A DNA stretch of 64,000 bases from Paraburkholderia sp. BL10I2N1 (lineage in GTDB: Bacteria; Pseudomonadota; Gammaproteobacteria; Burkholderiales; Burkholderiaceae), in contig NZ_SNWA01000001.1 in the NCBI RefSeq assembly GCF_004361815.1, positions 992,001-1,056,000 on the forward strand, read 5' to 3'. This document shows, piece by piece, positions 51,897 to 63,547 of this stretch (position 1 is the first letter of the stretch; each line of letters begins with the position of its first letter). The notes under the pieces are model-generated. The model did not search any database. It saw only the letters and a program-made list of their open reading frames with translations, and was not told the DNA's origin. The position numbers were made by a program, and so were the translations under genes.

Positions 51897-52738
51897 TCGA
51901 GAACCGACGCGCGTTCGACCTCTTCTGCCACGCGGTGCTGATCATCGGTGTGGTGCTGGTCGCGTTTCCGGTGTACGTCGCATTTTGTGCCGCGACGATG
52001 AATGAGCACCAGGTCTTCAGCGTGCCGCTTGCGCTCGCGCCCAGCACGCATCTGTTCGACAACATCGCGACCGTGTGGTCGCACGGCAGCGGCAACGCCG
52101 CGAGTCCGTTCGGCCGCATGCTGCTCAACAGCCTCGTGATGGCGCTCGTCATTACGATCGGCAAGATCGCTGTATCGATGCTCTCCGCTTACGCGATCGT
52201 GTTCTTCCGCTTTCCGTTCAAGAATCTTTCGTTCTGGCTGATCTTCATCACGCTGATGCTGCCGGTCGAAGTGCGTATCTTCCCGACCGTGCAGGTGGTC
52301 TCGTCGCTGCACCTGAGCAACACATACGCCGGGCTGACGCTGCCCTTGATCGCCTCGGCCACGGCAACCTTCCTGTTCCGGCAGTTCTTCATGACGCTGC
52401 CGGACGAGCTGATGGAAGCCGCGCGTATCGATGGCGCCGGGCCGCTGCGTTTCTTCTGGGACATAGTCGTGCCGCTGTCGAAGACGAACATGGCGGCGCT
52501 GTTCGTTATCACCTTCATATACGGCTGGAACCAGTATCTGTGGCCGATCCTGATCACCAGCCAGCAATCGATGACCACGGCGGTGGTCGGCATCCGGAGC
52601 ATGATCGCGTCCGGCGATACGGCGACTGAATGGCATCTCGTCATGACCGCGACGCTGCTCGCGATGCTGCCGCCACTCGTCGTCGTGCTGGTGATGCAGC
52701 GCTGGTTCGTGCGTGGCCTCGTGGATGCCGAAAAATAG
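51893..52738 (+). CDS. ugpE: sn-glycerol-3-phosphate ABC transporter permease UgpE
   Basis: Second permease (281 residues), starting [17 protein letters not shown]. It has the EAA loop [20 protein letters not shown] and the family-specific [16 protein letters not shown] stretch. It is coupled to ugpA through an ATGA overlap; ugpC starts 82 nt downstream. Confidence 0.93.
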   Translation: MIENRRAFDLFCHAVLIIGVVLVAFPVYVAFCAATMNEHQVFSVPLALAPSTHLFDNIATVWSHGSGNAASPFGRMLLNSLVMALVITIGKIAVSMLSAYAIVFFRFPFKNLSFWLIFITLMLPVEVRIFPTVQVVSSLHLSNTYAGLTLPLIASATATFLFRQFFMTLPDELMEAARIDGAGPLRFFWDIVVPLSKTNMAALFVITFIYGWNQYLWPILITSQQSMTTAVVGIRSMIASGDTATEWHLVMTATLLAMLPPLVVVLVMQRWFVRGLVDAEK

Positions 52739-52820
52739 GCGGCTCAGGCTTTTGTCCTCAACTGAAAACATCGCGGTCGCGCATTTCGAGCATGGCGCGA
52801 CTGAAAAAAGGTGAGCGGGA

Positions 52821-53909
52821 ATGGCTGCACTGACGTTGAAGAGCGTGAAAAAGACCTACGACGGCAAACAGTTCGTGCTGCACGGCATCGACGTGGATGT
52901 TGCCGACGGCGAATTCGTCGTCATGGTCGGGCCGTCAGGCTGCGGCAAGTCGACACTGCTGCGCATGGTGGCAGGACTCGAGCGCATATCCGAAGGAACG
53001 ATCTCAATCGACGGCAAGGTCGTCAATACGCTCGAGCCCAAGGACCGCAACATCGCGATGGTGTTCCAGAACTACGCGCTCTATCCGCACATGAGCGTCG
53101 CGCAGAACATGGGGTACGCGCTGAAGATCGGCGGCGTGGATCGCGCGACCATCGAACGGCGCGTCGAGGCCGCGGCGAAGATTCTCGAACTCGAACCGCT
53201 GCTGGCCCGCAAGCCGCGTGAGCTGTCCGGCGGACAGCGGCAACGCGTCGCGATGGGCCGGGCGATCGTGCGCGAACCGGCAGTGTTTCTATTCGACGAG
53301 CCGCTCTCGAATCTCGACGCGCGGCTGCGGGTGCAAATGCGCCTGGAAATCCAGCGCCTGCATGCGCGGCTCGCCACGACGAGCCTCTACGTCACCCACG
53401 ACCAGATCGAAGCGATGACCCTGGCCCGGCGGGTGATCGTGATGAACCGCGGCCACGCGGAGCAGATTGGCGCGCCCACCGATGTCTACGAGCGCCCGGC
53501 GACGGTGTTCGTCGCCAGTTTCATCGGCTCGCCGGGCATGAATCTGCTGGAAGGCCGCGTATCCGGCGACGGCGCGTTTTTTGAAGTGGCGGGCAGCGGG
53601 CCGAAGCTGCCGCTAGCGGGGATGCCGGGCATCGGTGGCGCACTGGCGGCTGGACGCGAGTGGGTTGTCGGCATCCGTCCCGAGCATATGACGCCCGGTC
53701 AGCCGGGCGTTGCGCACGTGACGCTCCCGGTCGACTCCTGCGAGTTGCTGGGGGCCGACAATCTGGTCCACGGTCGTTGGGGCAAGCACGACGTTACGGT
53801 CCGCCTGCCTCACGCACACCGGCCGGCGCGCGGCGAGGCGCTGGAAGTGGCGCTTCCCGCTCAACGGCTCCACTTTTTCGACCCGTCGACAGGCAAGCGC
53901 ATCAATTGA
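52821..53909 (+). CDS. ugpC: sn-glycerol-3-phosphate ABC transporter ATP-binding protein UgpC
   Basis: ATPase subunit of 362 residues. It has Walker A GPSGCGKST (37-45), Q-loop FQNYALYPHM, signature LSGGQRQRVAMGRA, Walker B VFLFDEP and H-switch TSLYVTHDQ. A C-terminal OB-fold regulatory domain of MalK/UgpC type follows. Like MalK-group ATPases it could energise more than one sugar permease, but the gene order favours UgpC. Confidence 0.93.
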   Translation: MAALTLKSVKKTYDGKQFVLHGIDVDVADGEFVVMVGPSGCGKSTLLRMVAGLERISEGTISIDGKVVNTLEPKDRNIAMVFQNYALYPHMSVAQNMGYALKIGGVDRATIERRVEAAAKILELEPLLARKPRELSGGQRQRVAMGRAIVREPAVFLFDEPLSNLDARLRVQMRLEIQRLHARLATTSLYVTHDQIEAMTLARRVIVMNRGHAEQIGAPTDVYERPATVFVASFIGSPGMNLLEGRVSGDGAFFEVAGSGPKLPLAGMPGIGGALAAGREWVVGIRPEHMTPGQPGVAHVTLPVDSCELLGADNLVHGRWGKHDVTVRLPHAHRPARGEALEVALPAQRLHFFDPSTGKRIN

Positions 53910-54085
53910 CTGATCCGCAACCGAGCGGCGCAACGGTGCTTTCGCCCTGGAGCGCGAAGTACAATGGCGTTTCTCCCACGCGCGCCGGCCTGCCGGCGCC
54001 GGCCGGGAACCCGACAAACCCATATCCATCCACCCACGACCGCCGCCGTTCGCGGCAGGCGGCGTCAACGCGTGACTTCAAGCAA

Positions 54086-55753
<1,668 letters not shown>

Positions 55754-55825
55754 GGAACGCGGGCGGCAACCCGGGCGGCGGCCAAGGCCACGCACCTTGA
55801 GCGGCCGGGCGACGAGGAGGCAGGC

Positions 55826-56625
55826 ATGGCGTTGTCGAAGGGCGGGCGCGTGGCCGTTGCAGTCGCTGGCGTCGTTGCTGCGCTGATCGTCGCCGCGCTC
55901 GCCGGCCTCTATTTCGTCCAGCACGAAGTAAAAGAGCGCGTGATTCAGGCGCTCGGCCCGCTTGGCAGCGCCGACTCGATCGATGTCGGCCTGACCTCCG
56001 TCCGCCTCACCAACGTTCGTCTAAAGCCACCCGAAGGCTGGCCCGCGGGCGACCCGCTGCACGCCGACGAGATCACGGTGACGCCGGACGTCCACGAGCT
56101 GATCCAGCGGCGCGTGCATCTGCGCAGTGTCGTGATTAGCGGTTTCACGCTCACCGTGGTGCGAACACCGGACGGCAAGCTCAAGTTGCTGCCGAATCTG
56201 CGAGAGTCGTTGAGCAGCCCCAGCAGCACCGGCCCGAACACTGCGAGCAGTACGGAAAAAACGCCGCTGCCGCCCGAAAAGCTCTTCGATCACATCGAAT
56301 TCCGCCAAGGCACGTTCGTGTTCTACGACTTCGAAGTGAGCAAACCAGCGTACAAGATCATCGTTAGCGACGCTAACGCCAGCATCAATCACATCCATCT
56401 GCCCGATCTCAACGAACCCACCACTGTCGCCGTCAACGGCTCGATCAAGGGGCCAGCACATACCGGCAAGGTTTCGTTTGACGGGTGGATAAAAATCGCC
56501 AGAAAGGATTCGCAGACCACCACGACGCTACGCGGCGTCGACATCAAGACGCTCGATCCGTATCTGTTGAAGAAAGCCCGGTCAAGGGTCTCGGCAACGC
56601 ACTGCTGAACCTGATCGGGAAGTAA
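55826..56625 (+). pseudogene. DUF748/AsmA-like membrane-anchored protein, probably internally deleted and frame-shifted
   Basis: The frame from 55826 to 56608 encodes 260 residues. A short basic N-terminus and one membrane segment (about 10-32) precede an AsmA/DUF748-type periplasmic domain (VRLTNVRLKPPEGWPAGDPLHADEITV). It ends abruptly with KKARSRVSATHC just after DPYLL. In the -1 frame the same DNA continues as ESPVKGLGNALLNLIGK and stops at 56625. That looks like the natural C-terminus of the family, and proteins of this type as I recall them are about 100 residues longer. I infer loss of an internal segment that also shifted the frame. GAGGAGG precedes the ATG. Confidence 0.65.
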
Positions 56626-56671
56626 TCGCCCGCATCGCACCGATGCGATACGGGTTGGAGCGCTCGTCAAC

Positions 56672-57295
56672 TCAAACCGGCAGCCCTAGTTCGCGCAGCT
56701 TCGCATCGGTCTTCGCGGCGCTCGTGTGATGAACGCCATGCCAGCCGAGCGCGGTCGCGGCTTCGGCGTTCTTCCGGTCATCGTCGATAAAGACGAGTTC
56801 CGCCGGCTGGATACCTGGAAGATGGCTTTCGACGCGCTTCACCATCTCGGCGAAAATCGCCGGATCAGGCTTGACGAGTTTTACGCGGCCTGACACCACG
56901 ATGTCCTTGAAGCGTCGCAGCACGGGGAAGTTTTCCCACGCATAAGGGAACGTCTCCGCCGACCAGTTCGTCAGGCCGAACAGCGGCACGCCAGCCGAGT
57001 CGAGTTTCTCGAGCGTTGCGATGCCATCGTCAAGCACCCCTGCGATCATCTCGTGCCACCGTTCATAGAACGCTCGGATCAGCGTTTCATGCTCGGGAAA
57101 CTTCGCGATCAGTTCGGCGGTGCCCTCGACGATCGTCTGGCCGCCGTCCTGCTGGATCACCCAGTCCATCGCGCAAACGTCGGTCAGAAACCAGCGGCGC
57201 TCCGTTTCGTCCGGAATCAGCGTCCGGTACAGGTATTCGGGGCTCCAGTCGATCAATACGCCGCCGAAATCGAAAACGACTGCCTTGATGCTCAT
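56672..57295 (-). CDS. HAD-family hydrolase (YihX/haloacid dehalogenase-like)
   Basis: 207-residue HAD phosphatase. Motif I is VVFDFGGVLID (an F-D-x-G-G-V-L variant), motif II LFGLTNWS, motif III lysine KLVKPDPAIF, motif IV VFIDDDRKNAEAA. The closest named types are sugar-phosphate phosphatases such as YihX; the substrate is unknown. The start MSIKAVVFD overlaps the stop of the upstream isochorismatase gene as ATGA. Confidence 0.85.
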   Translation of the reverse strand: MSIKAVVFDFGGVLIDWSPEYLYRTLIPDETERRWFLTDVCAMDWVIQQDGGQTIVEGTAELIAKFPEHETLIRAFYERWHEMIAGVLDDGIATLEKLDSAGVPLFGLTNWSAETFPYAWENFPVLRRFKDIVVSGRVKLVKPDPAIFAEMVKRVESHLPGIQPAELVFIDDDRKNAEAATALGWHGVHHTSAAKTDAKLRELGLPV

Positions 57296-57843
57296 GCAAA
57301 CTCCCTCACAAGCACATCGGAAAGCGGGCTCACGCAGACGCGATTGCCCGCCATAGACGAATTCGCCCACACCCAGTTGTGATGGGCGACGATCTGCTCA
57401 GGCATGAGATGCGCTCTTTGCTGCGTGGTATGCAGATCGGAAACGACCGTGGTCCGGTAGCCGAGCGTGACGGCCCGGCGCGCTGCCGTGTCGACGCAGA
57501 ACTCGGTCGCGTAGCCGCAAACCAGCAGGCGGTCGATGCTGAGGCGTTCGAGCTGTCCGTCCAGCGTCGTCTCGTGAAAGGAATCGCCGACGGTCTTATG
57601 CACGACGCAGTCATCGCCAGTTCGTAAAAGCGCCGGATGCAGTTGCCAGCCTTCGGTGCCGAGCGCGACTTCCGCACCAGGCGCGCCGTCATGCTGAACG
57701 AAAAACACCGGCGCGAGCGCCAGACGCGCGGCAGCGGTAAGTCGGTTGATACCGCCGATCACTTCATCGCTTCGATACGACGCTGACGGGCCACAGAAAA
57801 ACTCCCGCTGCACGTCGATAACCATCACCGCCACGCCTGCCAT
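57292..57843 (-). CDS. Isochorismatase/nicotinamidase-like cysteine hydrolase
   Basis: 183-residue cysteine hydrolase. The expected catalytic triad is visible: Asp in VMVIDVQREFF, Lys in VVHKTVGDSF and Cys in GYATEFCVDTAARRA. The cis-peptide and cap residues vary within the family, so the substrate (nicotinamide, isochorismate, biuret or another amide) cannot be assigned. It is translationally coupled to the HAD gene, suggesting a two-step pathway. Confidence 0.83.
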   Translation of the reverse strand: MAGVAVMVIDVQREFFCGPSASYRSDEVIGGINRLTAAARLALAPVFFVQHDGAPGAEVALGTEGWQLHPALLRTGDDCVVHKTVGDSFHETTLDGQLERLSIDRLLVCGYATEFCVDTAARRAVTLGYRTTVVSDLHTTQQRAHLMPEQIVAHHNWVWANSSMAGNRVCVSPLSDVLVREFA

Positions 57844-57972
57844 GTATCAGGTTCCCCTATGAATTCGCTATAGCCCCGGGCGCCCTCGCCTGCCTCGCCC
57901 GGCAATGACTCTCCGCACCGGCGGGCCGCGCTCGAGCCCGCGCGACAATGAACCGCCGGTTGCCGGCCCGCC

Positions 57973-59787
57973 TCAGACCGGTTGCGTACGCATTTCGAGC
58001 CACGCCTTTGCATCGCCCGAAACATGCGGCGATACGCGAGTGCGCACCGTCTCGTGATACGCGTTGAGCCACGCGCGCTCGTCGTCACGCAGCAGCGCGA
58101 GATCGACGCACCGTGTGTCGATCGGACACAGGGTCAGCGTCTCGAACTTCAGGAAATCGCCGAACTCGGTCTGTTCAGCCGGGCGGTTCAGCACGAGGTT
58201 CTCGATCCGGATGCCCCACTTGCCCGGTCGGTAGATGCCCGGCTCGATCGATGTGATCATCCCTTCTTCCATTGCCGTCCACGCTTCGGCCGGCGCGTAG
58301 TGCGAAATCACCTGCGGACCTTCGTGCACATTCAGGAAGTAGCCGACGCCGTGACCCGTTCCGTGGCCATAGTCCGCGCCTGCCTCCCAGATCGGCGCGC
58401 GCGCAATCGAATCGAGCATCGGCGAGCGGATGCCACGCGGGAACTGCGCGCGCGACAGCGCCATCGTGCCCCTGAGCACCGTGGTGAAATCCCCACGGTG
58501 TTCGGCCGTGATCGAGCCGATCGGCACCACGCGCGTGACGTCCGTCGTGCCGCTCAGGTACTGGCCGCCCGAATCGATCAGCAACAGCCCGTTGCCCTCG
58601 ATCGTCGCGTGCGACGCTTCGGTCGCGCGGTAATGCGGCATCGCGCCGTTCGCGTTGAAGCCCGCAATGGTGCCGAAGCTCAGCGTGACAAACCCCGGCC
58701 GACGCGCACGCGCAGCCGTCAGGCGCTCGTCGATGGTCAGCTCAGTGATCGTTTCGCGACCCAGCGCGCCTTCGAACCACGCAAAGAATTCGGCAAGCGC
58801 CGCGCCGTCCTGCTCCATCGTCGCGCGGACGTATTCGGCCTCGGCCTCGGTCTTGCGCGATTTGAGGAACGTCGACGGGTTCACTGCCTCGACGATCTTC
58901 ACCTCCGGCGGCACCGCTTTCAGCAGGCCGAAGGTAATGCGGCGCGGATCGATCAGCAGAGTGGCGCCTACCGGCAGGGCGGAGAGCGCGTCGGCGGCCC
59001 TGGCGTACGGCTCGACGCGGATGCCGTCGCTCGCCAGCGCGTCGGCGAGTGCCTGCGGCACCTTGCCGTCAGCGACGAACAGGGACGCACGATCGAGCCC
59101 GACCAGCGCGTGCGCAACGAATACCGGGTTGTAGCTGACGTCGGCGCCACGCAGATTCAGAAGCCACGCGAGATCGTCGAGCGTCGAGATGAAATGCCAC
59201 TGCGCGCCCTTTTCCTGCATCGCGCGACGGATCTGGTCAAGCTTGTCGGCGCGCGCGACGCTCGCGTGCGGAGCCGCGTGTTCGTACACCGCTTCGGCCG
59301 GCAACGAAGGCCGCTGCGGCCAGATCGCGTCCAGTAGATCGACGTCGGTGCGTAGCTTGACGTCGCGCGCTGTCAGCATTTCGGTCAGCGTGCGCGCGGC
59401 AGCGACGCCGAGCACGGCGCCGTCGACGCCCACCGTCGCGCCGCTCTCGACGTTCTGAGCGAGCCAGTCGACATGAGGCGTGCTTTGCTGGCCGGCCATC
59501 ATCTTCATCAGTTGCACCCCGGTGCCGGCGAGTTGCGCTTCGGCCTGGACCCAGTAGCGGCTATCGACCCACAGGCCGGCGAAGCTATCCGTCACGACCA
59601 GCGTGCCAACCGAGCCAGTGAAGCCCGACAGCCATTGCCGCCCCTGCCATCGCCCGGGCAGATATTCGGAGAGGTGCGGATCGGCGGACGGCACCAGGTA
59701 CGCAGCGAGACCTTCGCGCGCCATCGCACCGCGCAGCAACGCGATGCGTTCAGGAATGGAGGAGATTTCGGGGAGTCGGGCGTTCAT
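57973..59787 (-). CDS. Xaa-Pro aminopeptidase (M24B, long form)
   Basis: 604-residue metalloaminopeptidase P with two creatinase-like N-terminal domains and a C-terminal pita-bread domain. Metal ligands appear in order: D in LLIDSGGQY, D in GTTDVTRV, H in GHGTGHGVGYFLNVHEG, E in SIEPGIY and E in GIRIENLVLN. The length matches the eukaryotic-type cytosolic XPNPEP1 form rather than the 440-residue PepP. GCAGGTGAAC precedes the ATG. Confidence 0.93.
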   Translation of the reverse strand: MNARLPEISSIPERIALLRGAMAREGLAAYLVPSADPHLSEYLPGRWQGRQWLSGFTGSVGTLVVTDSFAGLWVDSRYWVQAEAQLAGTGVQLMKMMAGQQSTPHVDWLAQNVESGATVGVDGAVLGVAAARTLTEMLTARDVKLRTDVDLLDAIWPQRPSLPAEAVYEHAAPHASVARADKLDQIRRAMQEKGAQWHFISTLDDLAWLLNLRGADVSYNPVFVAHALVGLDRASLFVADGKVPQALADALASDGIRVEPYARAADALSALPVGATLLIDPRRITFGLLKAVPPEVKIVEAVNPSTFLKSRKTEAEAEYVRATMEQDGAALAEFFAWFEGALGRETITELTIDERLTAARARRPGFVTLSFGTIAGFNANGAMPHYRATEASHATIEGNGLLLIDSGGQYLSGTTDVTRVVPIGSITAEHRGDFTTVLRGTMALSRAQFPRGIRSPMLDSIARAPIWEAGADYGHGTGHGVGYFLNVHEGPQVISHYAPAEAWTAMEEGMITSIEPGIYRPGKWGIRIENLVLNRPAEQTEFGDFLKFETLTLCPIDTRCVDLALLRDDERAWLNAYHETVRTRVSPHVSGDAKAWLEMRTQPV

Positions 59788-59802
59788 TGTTCACCTGCAG
59801 GT

Positions 59803-60066
59803 TCATCGACGGGATAACAGGCCGACCGTCACGGCGACGGCGACCAGCGCAAAAGTGGTACACGCCAGCCACTCGAGCGTATCACCATCATGGAAGAGAC
59901 CGGTCACGTTACCGGCCATCAGCGCAAAAGCCGAGCCGGCCACGCCGGCGATGAGCGCGACCCACACGCGTGCGCGTCTGCCGCGCCGCAGCGGATGCAA
60001 CCACCAGCCCACGAAGCCGACCACCGCACCGAGGATCACGATTCCCACCCAGCCCATCAGCGACAC
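59803..60066 (-). CDS. Small membrane protein, GlsB/YeaQ/YmgE-like
   Basis: 87 residues with three predicted membrane segments: MGWVGIVILGAVVGFVGWWL, then WVALIAGVAGSAFALMAG, then WLACTTFALVAVAVTVGLL. The glycine-rich first helix followed by a short basic loop resembles the transglycosylase-associated (GlsB) stress proteins, though the C-terminal helix diverges. The start is 15 nt before pepP-type gene continuation on the same strand, so they may be co-transcribed. Function unknown. Confidence 0.65.
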   Translation of the reverse strand: MSLMGWVGIVILGAVVGFVGWWLHPLRRGRRARVWVALIAGVAGSAFALMAGNVTGLFHDGDTLEWLACTTFALVAVAVTVGLLSRR

Positions 60067-60258
60067 ACCTTGTGCGCTTTCGGACTGATCCTATAGGTTC
60101 GGGTCGTTTCCAAAGCTAGCATTTTTGTCTCATTAACCAACAGGTCAGCACGGCGCTTTCCGCGTAGCGGTTGAGTTTAGGGGCCGGGATAACGTAAGGC
60201 AAGCCACAGCACGGCATGTGCTGTCAGCCCATCCCGCCTGCCACGCTGAAAGCGCACC

Positions 60259-60943
60259 ATGCGAATTGCCCTCATCGAGCCCGACCGGCGTCATGCCGAA
60301 ATGGTTGTCCGCCTGCTGTTCGCGGGCGGTCACGCGTGCCAGCATTTCATCTCCGTGAAATCGTTCCTCGCCCACGCCGCCGGCGAAACCTTCGATCTTC
60401 TCCTGACCGACATCCGGCCCAGCGATCTCGCCGCCGAAGACGCCATCCCACTCGCCCGCCAGATCCTGCCCGGTTTGCCCGTGATCGTCCTGATGACGGT
60501 GCCACGCGAAAGCGAGATCGTCGCAAGCCTGCGCGCCGGCGCCGACGATTGCCTGTCCAAACCCGTACGCGGCCCGGAAATGCTGGCCCGCGTCGATGCG
60601 GCGCGCCGGCGTCCGCCGCCCGTCGAAGCGGCCGCGCAACGTGTTCGGTGACTACGCGTTCGATACGTCGGGCGGCGTCGTCGCGTTCCGCGGGGAGCGA
60701 GTCGAACTGACACCGAAGGAATTCCTGTTTGCGCTCCTGCTGTTCACCAACCTGTCGCGTCCAGTCTCGCGCGCGCAGATCCGCGAAAACGTCTGGACGC
60801 ACAGCCGCGAAGTTAAGTCACGCACGCTGGATACGCACGCGTGTCGCCTGCGTACGAAACTCCAGCTACGCCCGGAGAACGGCTATTTGCTGACGCCGCT
60901 GTACGGTTACGGCTACCAGCTCGACCGGATCGGAGAAGCGTAA
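60259..60943 (+). pseudogene. OmpR-family response regulator split by a frame change
   Basis: The first frame (60259-60651, 130 codons) encodes a receiver domain: acidic pair E7/D9, phospho-acceptor D in LLLTDIRP and lysine in LSKPVRG. A second frame, shifted by +1 and open from at least 60596 to 60943, encodes the winged-helix DNA-binding domain ([41 protein letters not shown]). Together they are a normal-length OmpR-type regulator of about 228 residues. A one-base insertion or two-base deletion between about 60596 and 60651 would explain it. The first frame ends CGG-TGA-C, and a +1 slip exactly there also joins the frames. No partner kinase is nearby. Confidence 0.7.
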
Positions 60944-61046
60944 GCCGTCCCCAATCTGGCGGCGTCAATGAAAGAATCGCCGAAACGCTATAATATTGGG
61001 CTAAATCATAGAGTCCCACGATTGCGCCCCTAATGTTGCGCCTCCT

Positions 61047-62342
61047 ATGCAGCTTTTAACGATCGGAATCAATCACCACACCGCGCCCGTCGCTTTGCGC
61101 GAACGCGTGGCGTTTCCGCTCGAACAGATCAAGCCTGCACTGGCAACCTTCAAGGAAATCTGGCTGGGCCCGGCAGCCCGCACAGCGCCGGAAGCAGCGA
61201 TTCTTTCCACCTGTAACCGTACCGAACTCTACTGCGCCACCGACGACCAGGCCGCCCGCGACGCGGCGATCCACTGGCTGTCCCGCTACCACCGCCTTCC
61301 TATCGACGAACTCGCGCCGCACGTCTATGCGTTGCCGCAGTCCGAAGCGGTGCGCCACGCGTTTCGCGTCGCGTCGGGGCTGGATTCGATGGTGCTTGGC
61401 GAAACCCAGATCGTCGGCCAGATGAAAGATGCCGTCCGCACCGCGTCCGAAGCCGGCGCGATGGGCACGTATCTGAACCAGTTGTTCCAGCGCACCTTCG
61501 CGGTCGCGAAAGAAGTGCGCAGCACGACGGAAATCGGGGCGCAATCGGTATCGATGGCAGCCGCGGCCGTGCGGCTCGCGCAGCGCATCTTCGACAAGGT
61601 GTCCAATCAGCGCGTGCTGTTCATCGGCGCGGGCGAGATGATCGAGTTGTGCGCGGCGCACTTCGCTGCCCAGCAGCCGCGCGAACTGGTGGTTGCGAAT
61701 CGCACTGCCGAGCGTGGCGCACGGCTCGCGGAGCGTTTCAACGGGCGCGCGATTCCTTTGTCCGAACTGCCTGCGCGGATGCACGAATTCGACATCATCG
61801 TGTCGTGCACTGCCTCGACGCTGCCGATCATCGGTCTGGGCGCCGTCGAGCGCGCCGTGAAGGCGCGGCGTCACCGGCCGATCTTCATGGTCGATCTGGC
61901 CGTGCCGCGCGACATCGAACCCGAAGTCGGCCAGCTCGAAGACGTGTTTCTGTACACCGTCGACGACCTCGGCGCGATTGTCCGCGAAGGCAACGCGTCG
62001 CGTCAGGCTGCGGTCGCGCAGGCCGAAGCGATCATCGAAACGCGCGTGCAGAATTTCATGCAGTGGCTCGATGCGCGTAGCATCGTGCCGGTCATCCGCC
62101 ACATGCACACGCAGGCTGATGCACTTCGCCGCGCCGAAGTCGAACGCGCGCAGAAGATGCTCGCGCGCGGCGAAGATCCGGCAGCGGTGCTCGAAGCGCT
62201 GTCGCAGTCGCTCACCAACAAGCTGATCCACGGCCCGACGCACGCGCTCAACCGCGCCAGCACGGAGAACCGTGACAAGCTCATCGAACTGATGAGCGGT
62301 TTCTACCGGCACTCCGGCTCGTCCGACCCGTCCAACCGTTAG
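61047..62342 (+). CDS. hemA: Glutamyl-tRNA reductase
   Basis: NADPH-dependent reductase of charged tRNA-Glu, first step of C5 haem synthesis. The 431-residue protein has the catalytic C56 in [27 protein letters not shown], the nucleotide-binding [12 protein letters not shown] and C-terminal dimerisation helices. A TATAAT -10 box at 60989-60994 lies about 50 nt upstream without a clear -35. Haem feedback is common in this family but cannot be seen here. Confidence 0.96.
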   Translation: MQLLTIGINHHTAPVALRERVAFPLEQIKPALATFKEIWLGPAARTAPEAAILSTCNRTELYCATDDQAARDAAIHWLSRYHRLPIDELAPHVYALPQSEAVRHAFRVASGLDSMVLGETQIVGQMKDAVRTASEAGAMGTYLNQLFQRTFAVAKEVRSTTEIGAQSVSMAAAAVRLAQRIFDKVSNQRVLFIGAGEMIELCAAHFAAQQPRELVVANRTAERGARLAERFNGRAIPLSELPARMHEFDIIVSCTASTLPIIGLGAVERAVKARRHRPIFMVDLAVPRDIEPEVGQLEDVFLYTVDDLGAIVREGNASRQAAVAQAEAIIETRVQNFMQWLDARSIVPVIRHMHTQADALRRAEVERAQKMLARGEDPAAVLEALSQSLTNKLIHGPTHALNRASTENRDKLIELMSGFYRHSGSSDPSNR

Positions 62343-62452
62343 CGACGCTGCCGCCGCCAGCTGACGGGGCCACCCGTCGCGTTCCGACCAGGGCTTTCGG
62401 CCCGCTTCCTCGATACCCGCCGTCCTTTCCGGAGCCCGCTCCGATCCGTCCG

Positions 62453-63535
62453 ATGAAAACGAGCATGCAAAGCAAGCTCGACCAGCTCACAACCCGGCTG
62501 GCCGAACTGAACGATCTGTTGAGCCGCGAGGACATTACCTCCAATCTCGACCAATACCGCAAGCTCACGCGCGAGCATGCGGAACTCGGCCCTGTTGTCG
62601 AGCAATACGGACTGTGGCGCCAGGCGCTCAATGACGAAGCAACCGCGCAGGAACTGCTGTCGGACGCGTCGATGCGCGATTTCGCCGAGGAAGAAATCCG
62701 CGCGGCACGCGAACAGAAGGTGAAGCTCGAAAGCGAATTGCAGACGATGCTGCTACCGAAAGATCCGAACGATTCGCGCAATATCTTCCTGGAAATTCGC
62801 GCGGGCACGGGCGGCGACGAGTCCGCTCTGTTCGCGGGCGACCTGCTGCGGATGTACCTGCGCTACGCGGAACGAAACCGCTGGCAGGTCGAGATGATGT
62901 CGGCGAGCGAATCGGATCTGGGCGGCTATAAGGAAGTGATCGTGCGGATCGCCGGCGACGCCGCGTATTCGAAGCTGAAATTCGAATCCGGCGGCCATCG
63001 GGTGCAGCGGGTGCCCGCCACCGAAACGCAGGGTCGCATTCACACCTCGGCGTGCACGGTCGCGGTCATGCCGGAAGCGGACGAAATCGGCGAAGTCGAG
63101 ATCAATCCCGCCGATCTGCGCATCGACACGTTCCGTGCGTCAGGCGCCGGCGGCCAGCACATCAACAAGACAGACTCGGCGGTGCGCGTGACGCACCTTC
63201 CGACTGGCATCGTCGTCGAATGTCAGGACGACCGGTCGCAGCACAAGAACAAGGATCGCGCGTTGAAGGTGCTCGCCGCGCGCATCAAGGACAAACAGTC
63301 CCACGAGCAGCAGGCGAAGGAAGCCGCGACGCGCAAGAGCCTGATCGGCTCGGGCGACCGGTCGGAACGGATCCGCACGTACAACTTCCCGCAGGGGCGC
63401 CTCACCGATCACCGGATCAACCTGACGCTGTATAGGCTCGAAGCGATCATGGATGGCGACCTGGACGAACTGATCGCCGCGCTTGTCAGCGAGCATCAGG
63501 CGGAGTTGCTGGCGTCGCTCGGTGACGCGGAATAA
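62453..63535 (+). CDS. prfA: Peptide chain release factor 1
   Basis: Terminates translation at UAA and UAG. The 360-residue length is standard. The stop-recognition tripeptide P188-A-T190 (RVPATET), the catalytic GGQ (233-235, in [12 protein letters not shown]) and [12 protein letters not shown] are present. It lies 110 nt after hemA and 12 nt before prmC, whose product methylates the GGQ glutamine. Confidence 0.97.
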   Translation: MKTSMQSKLDQLTTRLAELNDLLSREDITSNLDQYRKLTREHAELGPVVEQYGLWRQALNDEATAQELLSDASMRDFAEEEIRAAREQKVKLESELQTMLLPKDPNDSRNIFLEIRAGTGGDESALFAGDLLRMYLRYAERNRWQVEMMSASESDLGGYKEVIVRIAGDAAYSKLKFESGGHRVQRVPATETQGRIHTSACTVAVMPEADEIGEVEINPADLRIDTFRASGAGGQHINKTDSAVRVTHLPTGIVVECQDDRSQHKNKDRALKVLAARIKDKQSHEQQAKEAATRKSLIGSGDRSERIRTYNFPQGRLTDHRINLTLYRLEAIMDGDLDELIAALVSEHQAELLASLGDAE

Positions 63536-63547
63536 GGCGCTGCCGCC

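Noticed and set aside
54000..54085. Extended N-terminus of ettA reaching back into ugpC
   Set aside because: The open frame starts at 53660 but overlaps ugpC out of frame; the canonical EttA start MAQYVFTMNRVGK lies at 54086.
57982..59337. Plus-strand reading frame of 451 codons opposite the aminopeptidase P gene
   Set aside because: The minus-strand gene has all five metal ligands. The opposite frame is Arg-rich shadow sequence.
61056..62312. Minus-strand reading frame of 418 codons opposite hemA
   Set aside because: hemA is certain on the plus strand; the opposite frame has no start signal or family motif.
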